From contig CAVOKN010000008.1 of assembly GCA_963696505.1 (NCBI GenBank), forward strand, positions 23,304-87,303: 64,000 bases of DNA, read 5' to 3'. The notes under the pieces were generated by a model, which was given only the letters and a program-made list of their open reading frames with translations, was not told where the DNA came from and ran no database searches. The translations under genes and the position numbers were made by a program. Shown here piece by piece: positions 9,390 through 21,671 of the stretch. The DNA is from CAVOKN01 sp963696505. GTDB lineage: Bacteria; Pseudomonadota; Gammaproteobacteria; Burkholderiales; Rhodocyclaceae. The stretch's first letter is position 1. Each line of letters opens with the position of its first letter.

Positions 9390-9871
9390 CGCATTCCTCG
9401 TTGGTATGGCTGTTTCAGTCACAGGCAGGATTCTACCGCGCCGGCCGATCTGCCTCCCGATTGCCCTGGCCGGCAGGCGATCTGTGGCGCATTTCACACG
9501 TCAGCACCGCGGCGCAACCCGAACCGTGACGAATTCATTTGATCCGTCAGGGGAAGCGGCGGAGCATAGGCATCAACAAGAAAGCGGCAGTGTTTCAGCA
9601 GGTAGGCGGCAGGGCTCGCTGATGTTTCCACCGGGAAATCCTCCTGAAGCGTTGCGGTAGAATAAGCAGTCTCCCGAGGTCGTTCTTGGCTCCATGGCCG
9701 TTTTTCAGCGCCCGGCTGACGCGGCAGATCAGAAAGGTTGCCAACCCCGCTACGGCGGGGTTCGTCTTTTCCGGGGTACCCCGTCCTTCGCGGACACCAC
9801 TGCGATTCCACCGATGGCGGCCCAAACGGTGCAACAATTGCGGCCTTCCCCGTCTTCCAGTGGAGTCGATT
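9390..9871. other. intergenic region between hemerythrin and aminotransferase
   Basis: This 480-bp space between divergent genes holds no supported protein. It includes a TAGAAT hexamer at 9658-9663, a terminator-like hairpin at 9743-9770 and the ribosome-binding site of the aminotransferase. A 62-codon in-frame extension of the aminotransferase reading (from 9686) crosses the hairpin and was rejected as coding. Confidence 0.45.
9743..9770 (+). terminator. intrinsic terminator-like hairpin in the aminotransferase leader
   Basis: The stem AACCCCGC/GCGGGGTT (9743-9750 and 9755-9762) with loop TACG is followed by CGTCTTTT. It lies 100 bp upstream of the GTG start of the aminotransferase on the same strand, with no gene upstream to terminate. 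It is therefore either an attenuator or the 3' end of a short RNA. Confidence 0.7.
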
Positions 9872-10999
9872 GTGCCCGGACTGCTGCCCAACGTGGACCC
9901 CGAAGGACTGCTCGAGTATTCCGTCGTCTACACCGACCGGGCCGTCAATCACATGTCGACGCTGTTCCAGGGCGTCATGCGCGACATTTCCGCCATCCTC
10001 AAGCGCGCCTATGGCGCACGGGCGGCAATCGTCGTACCCGGCAGCGGCAGTTTCGGCATGGAGGCGGTGGCGCGCCAGTTTGCTGCGGGCCGCAAGTGTC
10101 TGGTGATCCGCAACGGCTGGTTCAGTTATCGATGGACCCAGATCTTCGACATGGGGCGGATTCCAGCCCAGTCCGCCGTGCTCAAGGCGCGGCGAACCAG
10201 TGGCGAGGTCCATGCGCCCTTTGCCCCGGCACCGGTCGGCGAGGTCGTGGCGGCGATCCGCGAATCGAAGCCAGAACTGGTGTTCGCGCCCCATGTCGAA
10301 ACGGCATCCGGCATGATCCTGCCCGACGCCTACCTGCGCGCCGTCGCCGACGCCACCCATGATGCCGGAGGCATGTTCGTTCTCGACTGCGTCGCCTCCG
10401 GTGCGATGTGGGTCAACATGAAGGCGGTCGGCGTCAACATCCTGATCAGCGCGCCGCAGAAGGGCTGGAGCGGCTCGCCTTGCTGCGCCTTCGTGATGCT
10501 CGGCGAGGGCGCCCGCGGCGCCATCGATGCGACGACAAGCAGCAGCTTCGCCTGCGATCTGAAGAAGTGGATGCAGATCATGGAGACCTACGAAGGCGGC
10601 GGTCACGCCTACCACGCCACCATGCCTACCGACGCGCTCGTCCGCTGCCGCGATGCCATGCGCGAGACCGAGGGCCGCGGCTTCGAGGTGCTGCGCACCG
10701 CCCAGCAGGCGCTCGGTTCGCGGGTGCGAGCGCTGCTCGTCGAAAACGGCTACGCCAGCGTCGCAGCCGAGGGCTTCCAGTCCCCCACTGTGGTCGTGAG
10801 CTACACCGACGACGCGGAAATTCAGACGGGCCGGAAGTTTCTTTCTCAGGGACTGCAGGTCGCTGCCGGCGTCGCCTTGCAATGCGACGAGCCGGCCGAC
10901 TTCCGCAGCTTCCGCATCGGCCTGTTCGGACTGGAGAAGCTCGGCAACATCGAGCGCACCGTGGCAACGCTGGAACAGGCCCTGCGCCGCATCCGCTGA
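9872..10999 (+). CDS. class V aminotransferase (alanine/serine-glyoxylate type)
   Basis: The 375-aa PLP-dependent enzyme has fold type I of class V. GTG at 9872 is preferred, giving (M)PGLLPNVDPEGLLEYSVV: GGAG lies at 9862-9865 and the longer reading would pass through a hairpin. PLP-site features include the GSGSFGMEA phosphate/cofactor loop, FVLDCVASGAM (the Asp that pairs with the PLP pyridine) and SAPQKGWSG with the Schiff-base Lys. Related enzymes use alanine, serine or pyridoxamine with glyoxylate or pyruvate; the substrate here is not certain. A gap of 86 bp separates it from the channel gene, so they may share a transcript. Confidence 0.85.
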   Translation: MPGLLPNVDPEGLLEYSVVYTDRAVNHMSTLFQGVMRDISAILKRAYGARAAIVVPGSGSFGMEAVARQFAAGRKCLVIRNGWFSYRWTQIFDMGRIPAQSAVLKARRTSGEVHAPFAPAPVGEVVAAIRESKPELVFAPHVETASGMILPDAYLRAVADATHDAGGMFVLDCVASGAMWVNMKAVGVNILISAPQKGWSGSPCCAFVMLGEGARGAIDATTSSSFACDLKKWMQIMETYEGGGHAYHATMPTDALVRCRDAMRETEGRGFEVLRTAQQALGSRVRALLVENGYASVAAEGFQSPTVVVSYTDDAEIQTGRKFLSQGLQVAAGVALQCDEPADFRSFRIGLFGLEKLGNIERTVATLEQALRRIR

Positions 11000-11085
11000 A
11001 GCCGCTCGGGCATGGGCGCGCGCCGCCCGAATTCCCGGTTTCCGCCACCTCCCCGTTGGTTCGAGAGCAGAGGGCCGTTGTCGTG

Positions 11086-14000
11086 ATGAACCCGCGTTTT
11101 CTTGACGCATTCCATGTCCTGCTGCTCTGCCTCGGCTGGGGCTTCTTCGCGGCCGCGGCCAGCGCGGCAACAAGCGGCAGCGACAGCCGCGGCGCTCTTG
11201 ACGAGCAGGCGATCGAGCGGCGCATCTCCGCCATCGAAACCCGCAAAGACCTAGAAGCTGCCACCAAGACCCGAAGCATCGATCTCTACAAGCAGACGAC
11301 CGCGGAAATCAAGTCGGCGCAGAAGCTGCGCGACGAGACCGAGACCCTGCGCCGTCAGGTGGCGGCGGCCCCCGACGTCATCCGCGAGCGGGAGCGCAGT
11401 CTCCAGGCACTGGAAAAAGGCGACGCGCCATCGGCGCTGTCCGGTAAGGAAGTCGCCCCCGTCGAGGAACTGGAGGAGCTCCAGCTGCAACTGCGTGCCG
11501 AGTCCGACAGCGCCAATCAGAAGCTGACCGAGCTCAGCCGTGCTTTCGAGGAGACGGCCACCCGGCCGCTGGAAATCCGCCGCCAGCAGGAGGAACTGCG
11601 CACCGCCATCGACAGCGCCGAAACCGACTTGCGCGAGCAGAACCGGCGACCCGCCACCGGCATCCTGGCCGAAGCCCAGCACGCGCTGGCGCGCGCGCGG
11701 CAGGAGGCACGCCAGCGGCAACTCGACCGTCTGACCCAGGAACTCGCCTACCAGCCCTTCCTGTTGCGCATCACGCAATTGCGTCGCGATGCGGCGCGCA
11801 TCGAGGCGGAGCGCGCCGACGGCGAGCTGCGCCGCTTGCGCGAGCTCCTCGACCAGAGCCGCCTGAAAGCGGCCGAGGCGGCACGCGAGGAGGCCGAGCG
11901 CAAGCGGGCAGAGGCCGATCTGCCAGCGCCGATCAAGGATCTCGAGGCGCGCAATGCGGACCTGCGCGCCTCCATCGCCGAGGCAGGCTTGGCGATCAAC
12001 ACGGCGCTGGCGGAGATTTCCGCACGCCGAACCGCGCTGGCCGAAGTGGAAACCGAGCTGCGGCTTGCGCAGCGCCGCTCGCAGGCGCCGGGCAGCCGGT
12101 CCGATCTCGGCGGAACGCTGATACGCAACCTGGGCGCCCTGCCTACGGCCGACCGCTACGCCAAGCCCCGCAAGGAGCGCGAGGCGCTGATCGCCCGAAC
12201 CACCGACGCCAATCTGGCCGTGGAAAGGGAATTGGCCACGCTGTCGGATCTCAAGGCAGCCACCGCGCGCGAAACGGAGAAGCTCGGTGCGCTCGACGCG
12301 GAGCGCCGTATCACGCTCGAAGCGACGAACCGCCAGTTGCTCGCCGAACGGCGCACCCAGCTCGCCCGCCTCGACAGCCTCGAGGACGAACTGCTGCGCA
12401 CTCTGCGCGAGGTGGAGGAAGCCGAACTCGACCTGCTGGGGCGCAGTGCCGCGGCGCGCGATCAACTGGTGGCACTGCTGTTCTGGATCCCCTTCGGCCC
12501 GATCGGCCTGAGCACCTTCACCGAGCTGGGGAGCGCCCTGGCCTGGCTGTTCGCGCCTGACAACTGGCGCGCCCTGGCCGATGCCGCCCACGCGGCGCTG
12601 CGTCACGCACCGGGCAACTTCGCATTCATCATGCTGGTCAGCGCGGCGCTGTTCTGGTGGCGTGCCCGCCTCAAGCCCTATCTCGCCAGCTTCGCGCCGG
12701 GCGCGGTGCCGCTCGAATACTTCCACATCAAGCACACCCTCGGCGCGCTCGGCATCACCCTGCTGCTGGCGCTGCCCTGGGGCCTGCTGCTGCTGGCGCT
12801 GGGCTGGCTGTTGCGCGGTGCCCCCGCCGCCGGCGCCTTCGCCGGCGCCGTCGCCCGGGGACTGACTATTGCTGGCGTCATGACCATCGTCGGCCAGGGC
12901 TTCGTCTGGCTGTTCGACGCGCGCGGGGTGGCAGTCAACCACTTCGGCTGGGTGGCGGAGAAGGCGCACACCGTGAAGCGCGAGCTGCGCCGGCTGATGC
13001 TCGCCTACGTGCCGCTGGTGCTCCTTGTCATGACCACTTCCGCCAGCCACGAAGTGCGCAACAGCCTGGGCCGGCTGGCGCTGATCGTGGCGCTGGTGAT
13101 GGTTTCCATGTTCTGGTTCCGCAACATGCGCCCGGAGGAACCCTTCGTCCGCCGCGACGCCGGGGCCGGCGCCGGCGTGATGCCGCCGTTCTTCGCACGG
13201 GCGTTGTACTGGGCCGGCATCGGCCTGCCGCTGGCGCTGGCGCTGCTCGCCGCCGTCGGTTACTACTTCGCGGCGGCCGTGCTCTATCAGTTGCTGATCC
13301 TCACCCTGCTCCTGTGGCTGGGCGGCGTCATGCTTTACGGTCTGGTGGGCCTGTGGGTACTGATCCAGAATGCCCGCCTCGCCCAGCGCAGCGACGACAA
13401 GCCGGTGGTGACCGACTCCGCCGAGGGCGCGATCGTCCGCCGCCGCGCGCTGGACATCGCCTCCATAGGCGGCCAGACACGCCAGATGCTGAACATGATG
13501 ATCACCCTGGTGTTCGCCATCGGCCTCTATTGGATCTGGCACGACGCGCTGCCGGCGCTGGACGTCGTCGGAGAAGTCGAGCTTTGGCGCTACACCGATA
13601 CCGTCAACGGCGAGAAGGTGACGCGGCCGCTGACGCTGGGCGGCCTGTTCGTCGCCCTGGCGGTGGTGGCAGTGACCATCAGCGCCGCGCGCAACATCGG
13701 CGGCATGCTGGACACGATGCTGCTCAGGCGCCTCGAACTCCAGGCTGACGCCAACTACGCCATCAAGACCGTCGCGCGCTACGCCATTTCCGGCATCGGC
13801 ATCGTCGGCGCGGCCAATCTCCTGGGGCTAAGCTGGACGAGCGTGCAGTGGCTGGTGGCCGCCCTCACCGTCGGCATCGGTTTCGGCCTGCAAGAAATCG
13901 TCGCCAACTTCATCTCCGGGCTGATCGTGCTCGCCGAGCGGCCGATCCGCGTCGGCGACACGATCACCGTGGGCGAGGTCACGGGCAATGTCAGCCGCAT

Positions 14001-14445
14001 CCAGGCCCGCGCCACCCTGATCACCGATTTCGACAACAAGGAAGTGCTGATCCCCAACAAGGCCTTCATCACCGAGCGGGTGGTGAACTGGACCCTTTCG
14101 AGCCAGGTGACGCGGGTGCTGCTAAAGGTCGGGGTTGCCTACGGCACCGACCCGACGCAGGCGCAGGAGATCATTCTCTCGGCGGCGCGCTCGGTGCCCC
14201 TGGTACTGCGCGACCCGGCGCCGACCGTGTTCTTCGTCGGCTTCGGCGAAAGCTCGCTCGACTTCGAGGTGCGGGCATTTGCCGACGGCATGGACAAGCG
14301 CCTGCCGCTGACCCACCAGGTCAACATCGCCATCGCCCGGGCGCTGGCCGAGGCCGGCATCGAGATCCCCTTCCCGCAACGCGACCTGCATATCCGCTCC
14401 GGGCTGCTGCCGCCGCAGCAAGGCCCCGACGCGAGTCGCGCGTAG
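11086..14445 (+). CDS. large MscS-family mechanosensitive channel (MscK/MscM type)
   Basis: The 1119-aa protein is practically the length of E. coli MscK (1120 aa). A signal peptide (residues 1-27) is followed by about 430 residues of Ala/Arg/Glu-rich coiled coil in the periplasm. About eleven membrane segments come next. The pore-lining helix and MscS beta domain are near the end: GFGLQEIVANFISGLIVLAERPIRVGDTI, with VLIPNKAFITERVVNWTL, and a C-terminal alpha/beta domain follows. It opens under membrane tension to release solutes during hypo-osmotic shock. The ATG at 11086 follows AGGG at 11071-11074; frames to 10408 are shadows of the aminotransferase. There is no frameshift over 3.3 kb. Confidence 0.93.
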   Translation: MNPRFLDAFHVLLLCLGWGFFAAAASAATSGSDSRGALDEQAIERRISAIETRKDLEAATKTRSIDLYKQTTAEIKSAQKLRDETETLRRQVAAAPDVIRERERSLQALEKGDAPSALSGKEVAPVEELEELQLQLRAESDSANQKLTELSRAFEETATRPLEIRRQQEELRTAIDSAETDLREQNRRPATGILAEAQHALARARQEARQRQLDRLTQELAYQPFLLRITQLRRDAARIEAERADGELRRLRELLDQSRLKAAEAAREEAERKRAEADLPAPIKDLEARNADLRASIAEAGLAINTALAEISARRTALAEVETELRLAQRRSQAPGSRSDLGGTLIRNLGALPTADRYAKPRKEREALIARTTDANLAVERELATLSDLKAATARETEKLGALDAERRITLEATNRQLLAERRTQLARLDSLEDELLRTLREVEEAELDLLGRSAAARDQLVALLFWIPFGPIGLSTFTELGSALAWLFAPDNWRALADAAHAALRHAPGNFAFIMLVSAALFWWRARLKPYLASFAPGAVPLEYFHIKHTLGALGITLLLALPWGLLLLALGWLLRGAPAAGAFAGAVARGLTIAGVMTIVGQGFVWLFDARGVAVNHFGWVAEKAHTVKRELRRLMLAYVPLVLLVMTTSASHEVRNSLGRLALIVALVMVSMFWFRNMRPEEPFVRRDAGAGAGVMPPFFARALYWAGIGLPLALALLAAVGYYFAAAVLYQLLILTLLLWLGGVMLYGLVGLWVLIQNARLAQRSDDKPVVTDSAEGAIVRRRALDIASIGGQTRQMLNMMITLVFAIGLYWIWHDALPALDVVGEVELWRYTDTVNGEKVTRPLTLGGLFVALAVVAVTISAARNIGGMLDTMLLRRLELQADANYAIKTVARYAISGIGIVGAANLLGLSWTSVQWLVAALTVGIGFGLQEIVANFISGLIVLAERPIRVGDTITVGEVTGNVSRIQARATLITDFDNKEVLIPNKAFITERVVNWTLSSQVTRVLLKVGVAYGTDPTQAQEIILSAARSVPLVLRDPAPTVFFVGFGESSLDFEVRAFADGMDKRLPLTHQVNIAIARALAEAGIEIPFPQRDLHIRSGLLPPQQGPDASRA

Positions 14446-14537
14446 GTTGGAACAAGAGCCGCGCGCAGCCGACATTCGGTGCTCCATTTCGGCTCCGGCT
14501 CCTGCGGCCTCCTTCATCCAGGGCCAGGGGTCTGGCT

Positions 14538-14570
14538 CCCTTCCCCTCGCGGGAGGGCTGGGGCGAGGGG
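14538..14570 (+). repeat. GC-rich REP-like element, intergenic copy
   Basis: A short imperfect palindrome of the type CCCTTCCCC...GGGAGGGCTG GGGCGAGGGG belongs to the same family as copies at 16311, 29206, 29388, 33721 and 37022. It lies between the channel gene and the hsdR terminus. Confidence 0.6.
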
Positions 14571-14667
14571 CAAGCTGCGGTGCTCGGTGGCTGAGCATTC
14601 TTGCCAATCAGGTGGGGCCCTGGTGCCGATCTACGGCGACTGACTTTCGGATCCGCGATCGCCGGGC

Positions 14668-17586
<2,919 letters not shown>

Positions 17587-17590
<4 letters not shown>

Positions 17591-18783
17591 CCGCGAATCC
17601 AGTACAAGGCCGGCCGAGACAGGAACTCGTCCAAGTCGATCCCGCCTCCGCCCACCAGCAGGCTGCGCTGCGGCTTGAATGCTGCCGCAAAGGCCGCCGT
17701 GCCGGGGTGGGCCTGCGGTGCGCGCCCGCTCTTGACTTCGATCGCGGCGAGTCGGCGTCCGGCCTTCGCCACGAAGTCCACTTCCTGGTTGCGCTCGCGC
17801 CAGTAGTACAGCTCGCACTCGCCACCCGCCGCTGCATTGGCCAGGTGCGCGCCGACTGCGGATTCCACCAAGCGACCCCAGAACTCGCCATCGCCGCGGG
17901 CCTCGGCCAGTGTCAGTCCGGACTGGGCCGTGAGGAGCGCCGTGTTGAGAACCTGAAGCTTGGGAACGGACCCGCGGCTGCGGGCAACGTCGCCAGCGTA
18001 TTTCTGAAGACCCACGACCAGCCCCGCGCCGCCGAGAAGGTCGAGGTAGTGCGCCAGCGTCGTGGAGTTGCCGGCGTCATGCAACTGCCCGAGCATCTTG
18101 GTATATGACAGCGCCTGCCCGGAGTAGCGGCAGGCGAGTTCGAACAGCCGCCGCAGCAGCGCCGGCTTGTCCACGCGGGTGAGCAGCAGAACGTCCCGTG
18201 AGATCGAGGTTTCGATGAGGCTGTCGGCGATGTAGCGCGCCCAGCGTTGCGGTTGGCGCACCAGCGGCGCCGCCCCCGGATAGCCCCCGTAGAACAGGTA
18301 TTGATCGAGCGAGAAGCCGAAGGCCGCGCGCATCTCCGCGAACGACCAGTGCGGCAGGTGCAGGACCTCGAAGCGCCCGGCCAGGCTCTCGGTGAGCCCC
18401 TGCGCCACCAGCAGCGGGGCGGAGCCGAGCAGCACCACCTTGAGCGGCAGGCGCTGGCGCGTGTCTTCGTCCCACAAGCGCTTGACCGACTCTGACCAGT
18501 GCGGGATCTTCTGGATCTCATCCAGCACCAGCACCGCGCCAGTCTTGGCGGCCTCCGCCGCGGCGAGACGCGCCGCCTGCCACTGTTGCTCGATCCACGC
18601 CGGCCCGCGCAGCGTGGGCTCATCCGCGCTGGCGCTGCGCACCGGCAGGCCCGCCACCTCGACGACCTGTTGCACCAGCGTGGTCTTGCCTACCTGCCGC
18701 GGCCCCGCCACCACCTGCAGATGGCGGCGCGGCTCGGCGAGGCGCTCGGCGAGGGTGGCGGCTAGTGGGCGCTGATAGGACAT
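17587..18783 (-). CDS. AAA ATPase with DUF4143 C-terminal domain
   Basis: The 398-aa protein has a P-loop, GPRQVGKTT, at residues 27-35, Walker B VLVLDEIQKIPHW near 90, and a sensor segment, VVLLGSAPLL. The C-terminal half is DUF4143, ending in a PD-(D/E)xK-like block (NQEVDFVAKAG...AIEVKSG). The family is common in accessory and defence regions, but its biochemical role is unproven; a nuclease-coupled ATPase is likely. The ATG is at 18783. The stop overlaps the hsdR GTG, so it and hsdR form one translational unit. Upstream lies an 11-bp direct repeat that could be its operator. Confidence 0.88.
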
Positions 18784-18798
18784 CGGGAGACGCTTTAC

Positions 18799-18831
18799 CG
18801 TTTACTCAATACGCAGAGTACGTTTACTCAA
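18799..18831 (-). promoter_or_regulatory. 11-bp direct repeat upstream of the DUF4143 ATPase
   Basis: CGTTTACTCAA occurs at 18799-18809 and again at 18821-18831, exactly 22 bp (two helical turns) apart. On the coding strand it reads TTGAGTAAACG, 16 and 38 bp before the ATG. It is flanked by CGCAGA/TCTGCG arms. A repressor or antitoxin-type operator, or part of the promoter, is plausible. Confidence 0.5.
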
Positions 18832-18889
18832 CGTTCTGCGCAAGACGGGCGGCCGATCGCCGGCTTCGGCTGCTCGCTGGAGAAGCCAT

Positions 18890-19891
18890 TCACGGCGCAG
18901 GCCGCGCCAGCATGTTCATCACCAGCCGGATCATCACCTCTTTGTCTTTCGGCGCCGACTCCGCAACCAGCAGCGCCAGCGCGGCCAGCCCGACATCGTT
19001 GATCACGGCCTCGCCATTGCGCAGCAGCCGCCGGTTGCGGTGCAGGAACTCGACGAACAGGAACGAGCCGATGCGCTTGTTGCCATCCGAGAAAGGGTGG
19101 TTCTTGATGATGAAGTACAGCAGGTGCGCGGCCTTCGCTTCGACCGTCGGATACGCTGGCTCGCCAAACGCGCTCTGGTCCAGGTTGCCGAGCAAGGCAG
19201 CCAGCCCCTCCTCGCGCTCGCGGCCGAACAGCTCGGTGGCCTCGCCGCGGGCCATCAGGTCACGCTTGAGGTGCGCGATGGCCGAGCGTGCCTCGCTCAC
19301 GGCGGGCAGCACACCACCGGCGATGCCCTTGGGCTCGACCAGCAGCCCTTCGTCGTAGCGCTGCAGGAGCAGGAAGGTCTGCGTGTAGCGGGCAATGACA
19401 TTGACGAGCCCGCGACCCTGGTCCGTGCTCAGCGCCTCCCCGGCGGCCGCCGTGCGCACCAGCGACAGTGCGGCTTCCAGTTCGCGCGCGTTGTGGTCGA
19501 AGCGCTGGCGGTTGATCGTGTAGCCGCGTACCAAGTGGTCGCGCAGCGTGCTGGTCGCCCATTGACGGAAGCGGGTGCCTTCTGGCGATTTGACCCGGTA
19601 GCCTAACGAGATGATGACGTCCAGGTTGTAGTGCTCAACCTGGTAGGCTTTTCCGTCCGGGGCAGTATGTGCAAATTTTGCACATACTGCCGCCCGATCC
19701 AACTCACCCTCCTTGAACACATTGCCGATGTGCTTGGTGATGACCGAGCGTTCCCGCCCGAAAAGCTCGGTCATCTGCTGCTGGGTCAGCCAGACGGTCT
19801 CCCCCTGGAGCCGCACGTCCACGCGGGCGCCGCCGTCCGGGGCCTCGTAGACAAGGATCTCGCCACCCGGCATCGCCGACAGCTCAGTCAT
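18890..19891 (-). CDS. RhuM-family protein fused to a Fic/DOC domain
   Basis: The 333-aa protein has two parts. Residues 1-130 match the virulence RhuM family (VWLTQQQMTELFGRERSVI and HYNLDVIISLGYRVKS). The C-terminal third is a Fic fold with the catalytic box HPFSDGNKR at residues 265-273. Fic enzymes transfer AMP or another nucleotide to a target protein, often as a toxin or effector; the intact motif suggests activity. No inhibitory-helix antitoxin gene is next to it, so inhibition may be internal. The ATG at 19891 or a GTG at 19894 could start it. It sits between darG and the DUF4143 ATPase in the defence island. Confidence 0.88.
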   Translation of the reverse strand: MTELSAMPGGEILVYEAPDGGARVDVRLQGETVWLTQQQMTELFGRERSVITKHIGNVFKEGELDRAAVCAKFAHTAPDGKAYQVEHYNLDVIISLGYRVKSPEGTRFRQWATSTLRDHLVRGYTINRQRFDHNARELEAALSLVRTAAAGEALSTDQGRGLVNVIARYTQTFLLLQRYDEGLLVEPKGIAGGVLPAVSEARSAIAHLKRDLMARGEATELFGREREEGLAALLGNLDQSAFGEPAYPTVEAKAAHLLYFIIKNHPFSDGNKRIGSFLFVEFLHRNRRLLRNGEAVINDVGLAALALLVAESAPKDKEVMIRLVMNMLARPAP

Positions 19892-19910
19892 CACGGGTTT
19901 GCGCCTAAAT

Positions 19911-19935
19911 GGAAATCTACCGATTGGGGATTTCC
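19911..19935 (-). promoter_or_regulatory. inverted repeat upstream of RhuM-Fic
   Basis: GGAAATC (19911-19917) and GATTTCC (19929-19935) form a 7-bp dyad with an 11-bp spacer, 20 bp before the start codon. It is operator-like, and nothing else in the 80-bp gap explains it. Confidence 0.45.
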
Positions 19936-19975
19936 GGCCGGCAACCGCCCTCTGCGGATACTTCGGGACCTTTTG

Positions 19976-21040
19976 TTATTCAATCTCGTGCTTGATCCAG
20001 CCCAAGTCTGTGAGCCGTCGCCACGCGGCGGCGACTTGTTCGGGTCGCATGAGTTCCGCCTTGCGCGTGCTCCACGCCCGAACGGCGTTTGCTGCAGCCT
20101 CGGATTTTCTCGCTGCCTCGGCATCCTCCCTCGTCGCTACCCAATGCACCGTCGCCAGCAGCTCCATGCCGAAAGGCGTCTCGAATCCCTCGATCAACTC
20201 GGAAACGCGGTCGAAGCGTGCCCGCGTGTCGTCATGTTCCTTCAAGTAGTGTTCCGCCTCGGCGGCGGCCTCAGGCTCGAGTTGTATCGGCGTGTCAGGC
20301 TTGTTCTCGCCAGCGCCAAAACCGGTAATGAAGTGGCCGTCCATCTTTTCCAGCACATGGCGCAACACATCGGCATAAGGACCGTAATGATGCTTCACGA
20401 ACTTGACCTGAGCCAATTCCTCACCTGCCTCCGTGAGGAAGTAGACCAGCTTCTGAATCTCCAGCAGCGAGACCGGATAGTCGAATCCCGGAACGAGATA
20501 TCGATTGATAAGCCCGAGAACCGCCGCACGCCCCTTGGTCATCTTCGGGCGTGGTGTGCGGTTCCGGATGCCCTTTGCGTCCGGCGCGCCCGCAGGTTCA
20601 TAAACCAGCCAGCGGATTTCCGGCACTTGTGCGAACGCTTCGCGCATTCGCTGCAGCACTTCACGCCAGGGCAAGCCGCCCAGGCCGCAGCCCAGCGGCG
20701 GCACGGCAACGGACCGGACACCCAGGCGGCGTACCTCCGCGACCAGTGCCTTCAGCCCGGATTCGATATCTTCCATCCGCGATGGGTTGCGCCAATGCCG
20801 CTTGGTGGGGAAATTGATGATGAAGCGGGGGTTCGCCAACGCTTGACGGTCGAAAATGAACATGCGCCCCGGCTGTATCTCGCCGGCCTTGCACGCCCGC
20901 CGGTAGACTTCATAGTTGTCCGGGTAGGCCTTGCGGAACTGGAGTGCGATTCCCTTGCGCATTACGCCTTCCGTGTTGACCGTGTTCACAACGGCTTCCA
21001 CGTCGGCCTCCAGCAAATTGCCTCTCGTCAGTTCGAACAT
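19976..21040 (-). CDS. darG: DarG antitoxin, DNA ADP-ribosyl glycohydrolase (macrodomain)
   Basis: The 354-aa protein has an N-terminal macrodomain (residues 1-150) with GNLLEADVEAVVNTVNTEG at the ADP-ribose site (Asn19 and Asn22) and VPPLGCGLGGL as the second loop. The C-terminal half is the DarG helical extension that binds DarT. It removes ADP-ribose from DNA thymidine and neutralises the partner toxin. The ATG at 21040 follows GAGGGGC; the longer reading to 21085 overlaps darT in a shadow frame. It is 13 bp downstream of darT, the usual order. It looks intact. Confidence 0.92.
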   Translation of the reverse strand: MFELTRGNLLEADVEAVVNTVNTEGVMRKGIALQFRKAYPDNYEVYRRACKAGEIQPGRMFIFDRQALANPRFIINFPTKRHWRNPSRMEDIESGLKALVAEVRRLGVRSVAVPPLGCGLGGLPWREVLQRMREAFAQVPEIRWLVYEPAGAPDAKGIRNRTPRPKMTKGRAAVLGLINRYLVPGFDYPVSLLEIQKLVYFLTEAGEELAQVKFVKHHYGPYADVLRHVLEKMDGHFITGFGAGENKPDTPIQLEPEAAAEAEHYLKEHDDTRARFDRVSELIEGFETPFGMELLATVHWVATREDAEAARKSEAAANAVRAWSTRKAELMRPEQVAAAWRRLTDLGWIKHEIE

Positions 21041-21053
21041 TGCCCCTCGGTTT

Positions 21054-21671
21054 TCAATAGTACCAATCGTGACGAACCTCGACACGTGGTTTGTGGCTAA
21101 TCCCGGCGATCGCCACCTTGACCCGCTCCGCGATGGATGGATCGATCACGCCGATGGCCTCAATCGCCTCCCAAGGGCACCAGTCGTGCACCAGGAACTC
21201 GGCCTGCCGCTTTTCCTTCACCTCTGTGTCGCCACCCCACTGCTGCAACGGCATCACCGCCCAGTCCACCTCGTCGAGCTTGGCTGTAGTGTCGTACTGA
21301 TTCGCGTAGCCAAGGTCAGCATGACGATCCGTGAAAAGCCAAGGCCTCGCGGTCGCCCGGATCGTTTCGATGGAAGACACCAGATGCACAATGGGTTGCT
21401 GGCCCTCGCGGTAGTCTTCATGCCCCTGCGCAACCACGTAGAGCATCACCGAGCGCGGGCAGAAGTTGAACGGCACATAGTTGCCCAGCGTGCCGCCGGC
21501 CGCCACAGTCACCGGATGGCGCATCCGCCGCACCTTGATGTGACTGTATCCGATGTTGGTATTCACGAGTTCACGGGCGATGCGCTGCGCGTCACACCAC
21601 AGGCGCCCCTCGCGGACCATTCGTTCCAGATTGGCTACGTGTGTGATGTGGTTGACGGCGCGGTTGTTCAC
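21054..21671 (-). CDS. darT: DarT toxin, DNA thymidine ADP-ribosyltransferase (DUF4433)
   Basis: The 205-aa protein is of full DarT length. It has the N-terminal NAD-site block ITHVANLERMV, the VRRMRHP segment with the conserved Arg, and catalytic Glu158 in KEKRQAEFLVHD. DarT adds ADP-ribose to thymidine in single-stranded DNA and blocks replication; DarTG systems limit phage. The start is GTG at 21671, and it overlaps the TGA of a 45-codon hsdR head fragment as GTGA. Toxin translation is therefore probably coupled to that fragment. All key residues appear present, so DarTG is probably live. Confidence 0.92.
   Translation of the reverse strand: MNNRAVNHITHVANLERMVREGRLWCDAQRIARELVNTNIGYSHIKVRRMRHPVTVAAGGTLGNYVPFNFCPRSVMLYVVAQGHEDYREGQQPIVHLVSSIETIRATARPWLFTDRHADLGYANQYDTTAKLDEVDWAVMPLQQWGGDTEVKEKRQAEFLVHDWCPWEAIEAIGVIDPSIAERVKVAIAGISHKPRVEVRHDWYY

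Noticed and set aside
9686..9871. A longer N-terminus for the aminotransferase
   Set aside because: It would be translated through a terminator hairpin, and the extra residues have no likeness to the family. GTG at 9872 has a good ribosome-binding site.
11251..13542. A 763-aa open frame on the minus strand
   Set aside because: It lies opposite the MscK-type channel, is rich in Gln/Arg/His/Gly as typical for antisense of high-GC genes, and has no family resemblance.
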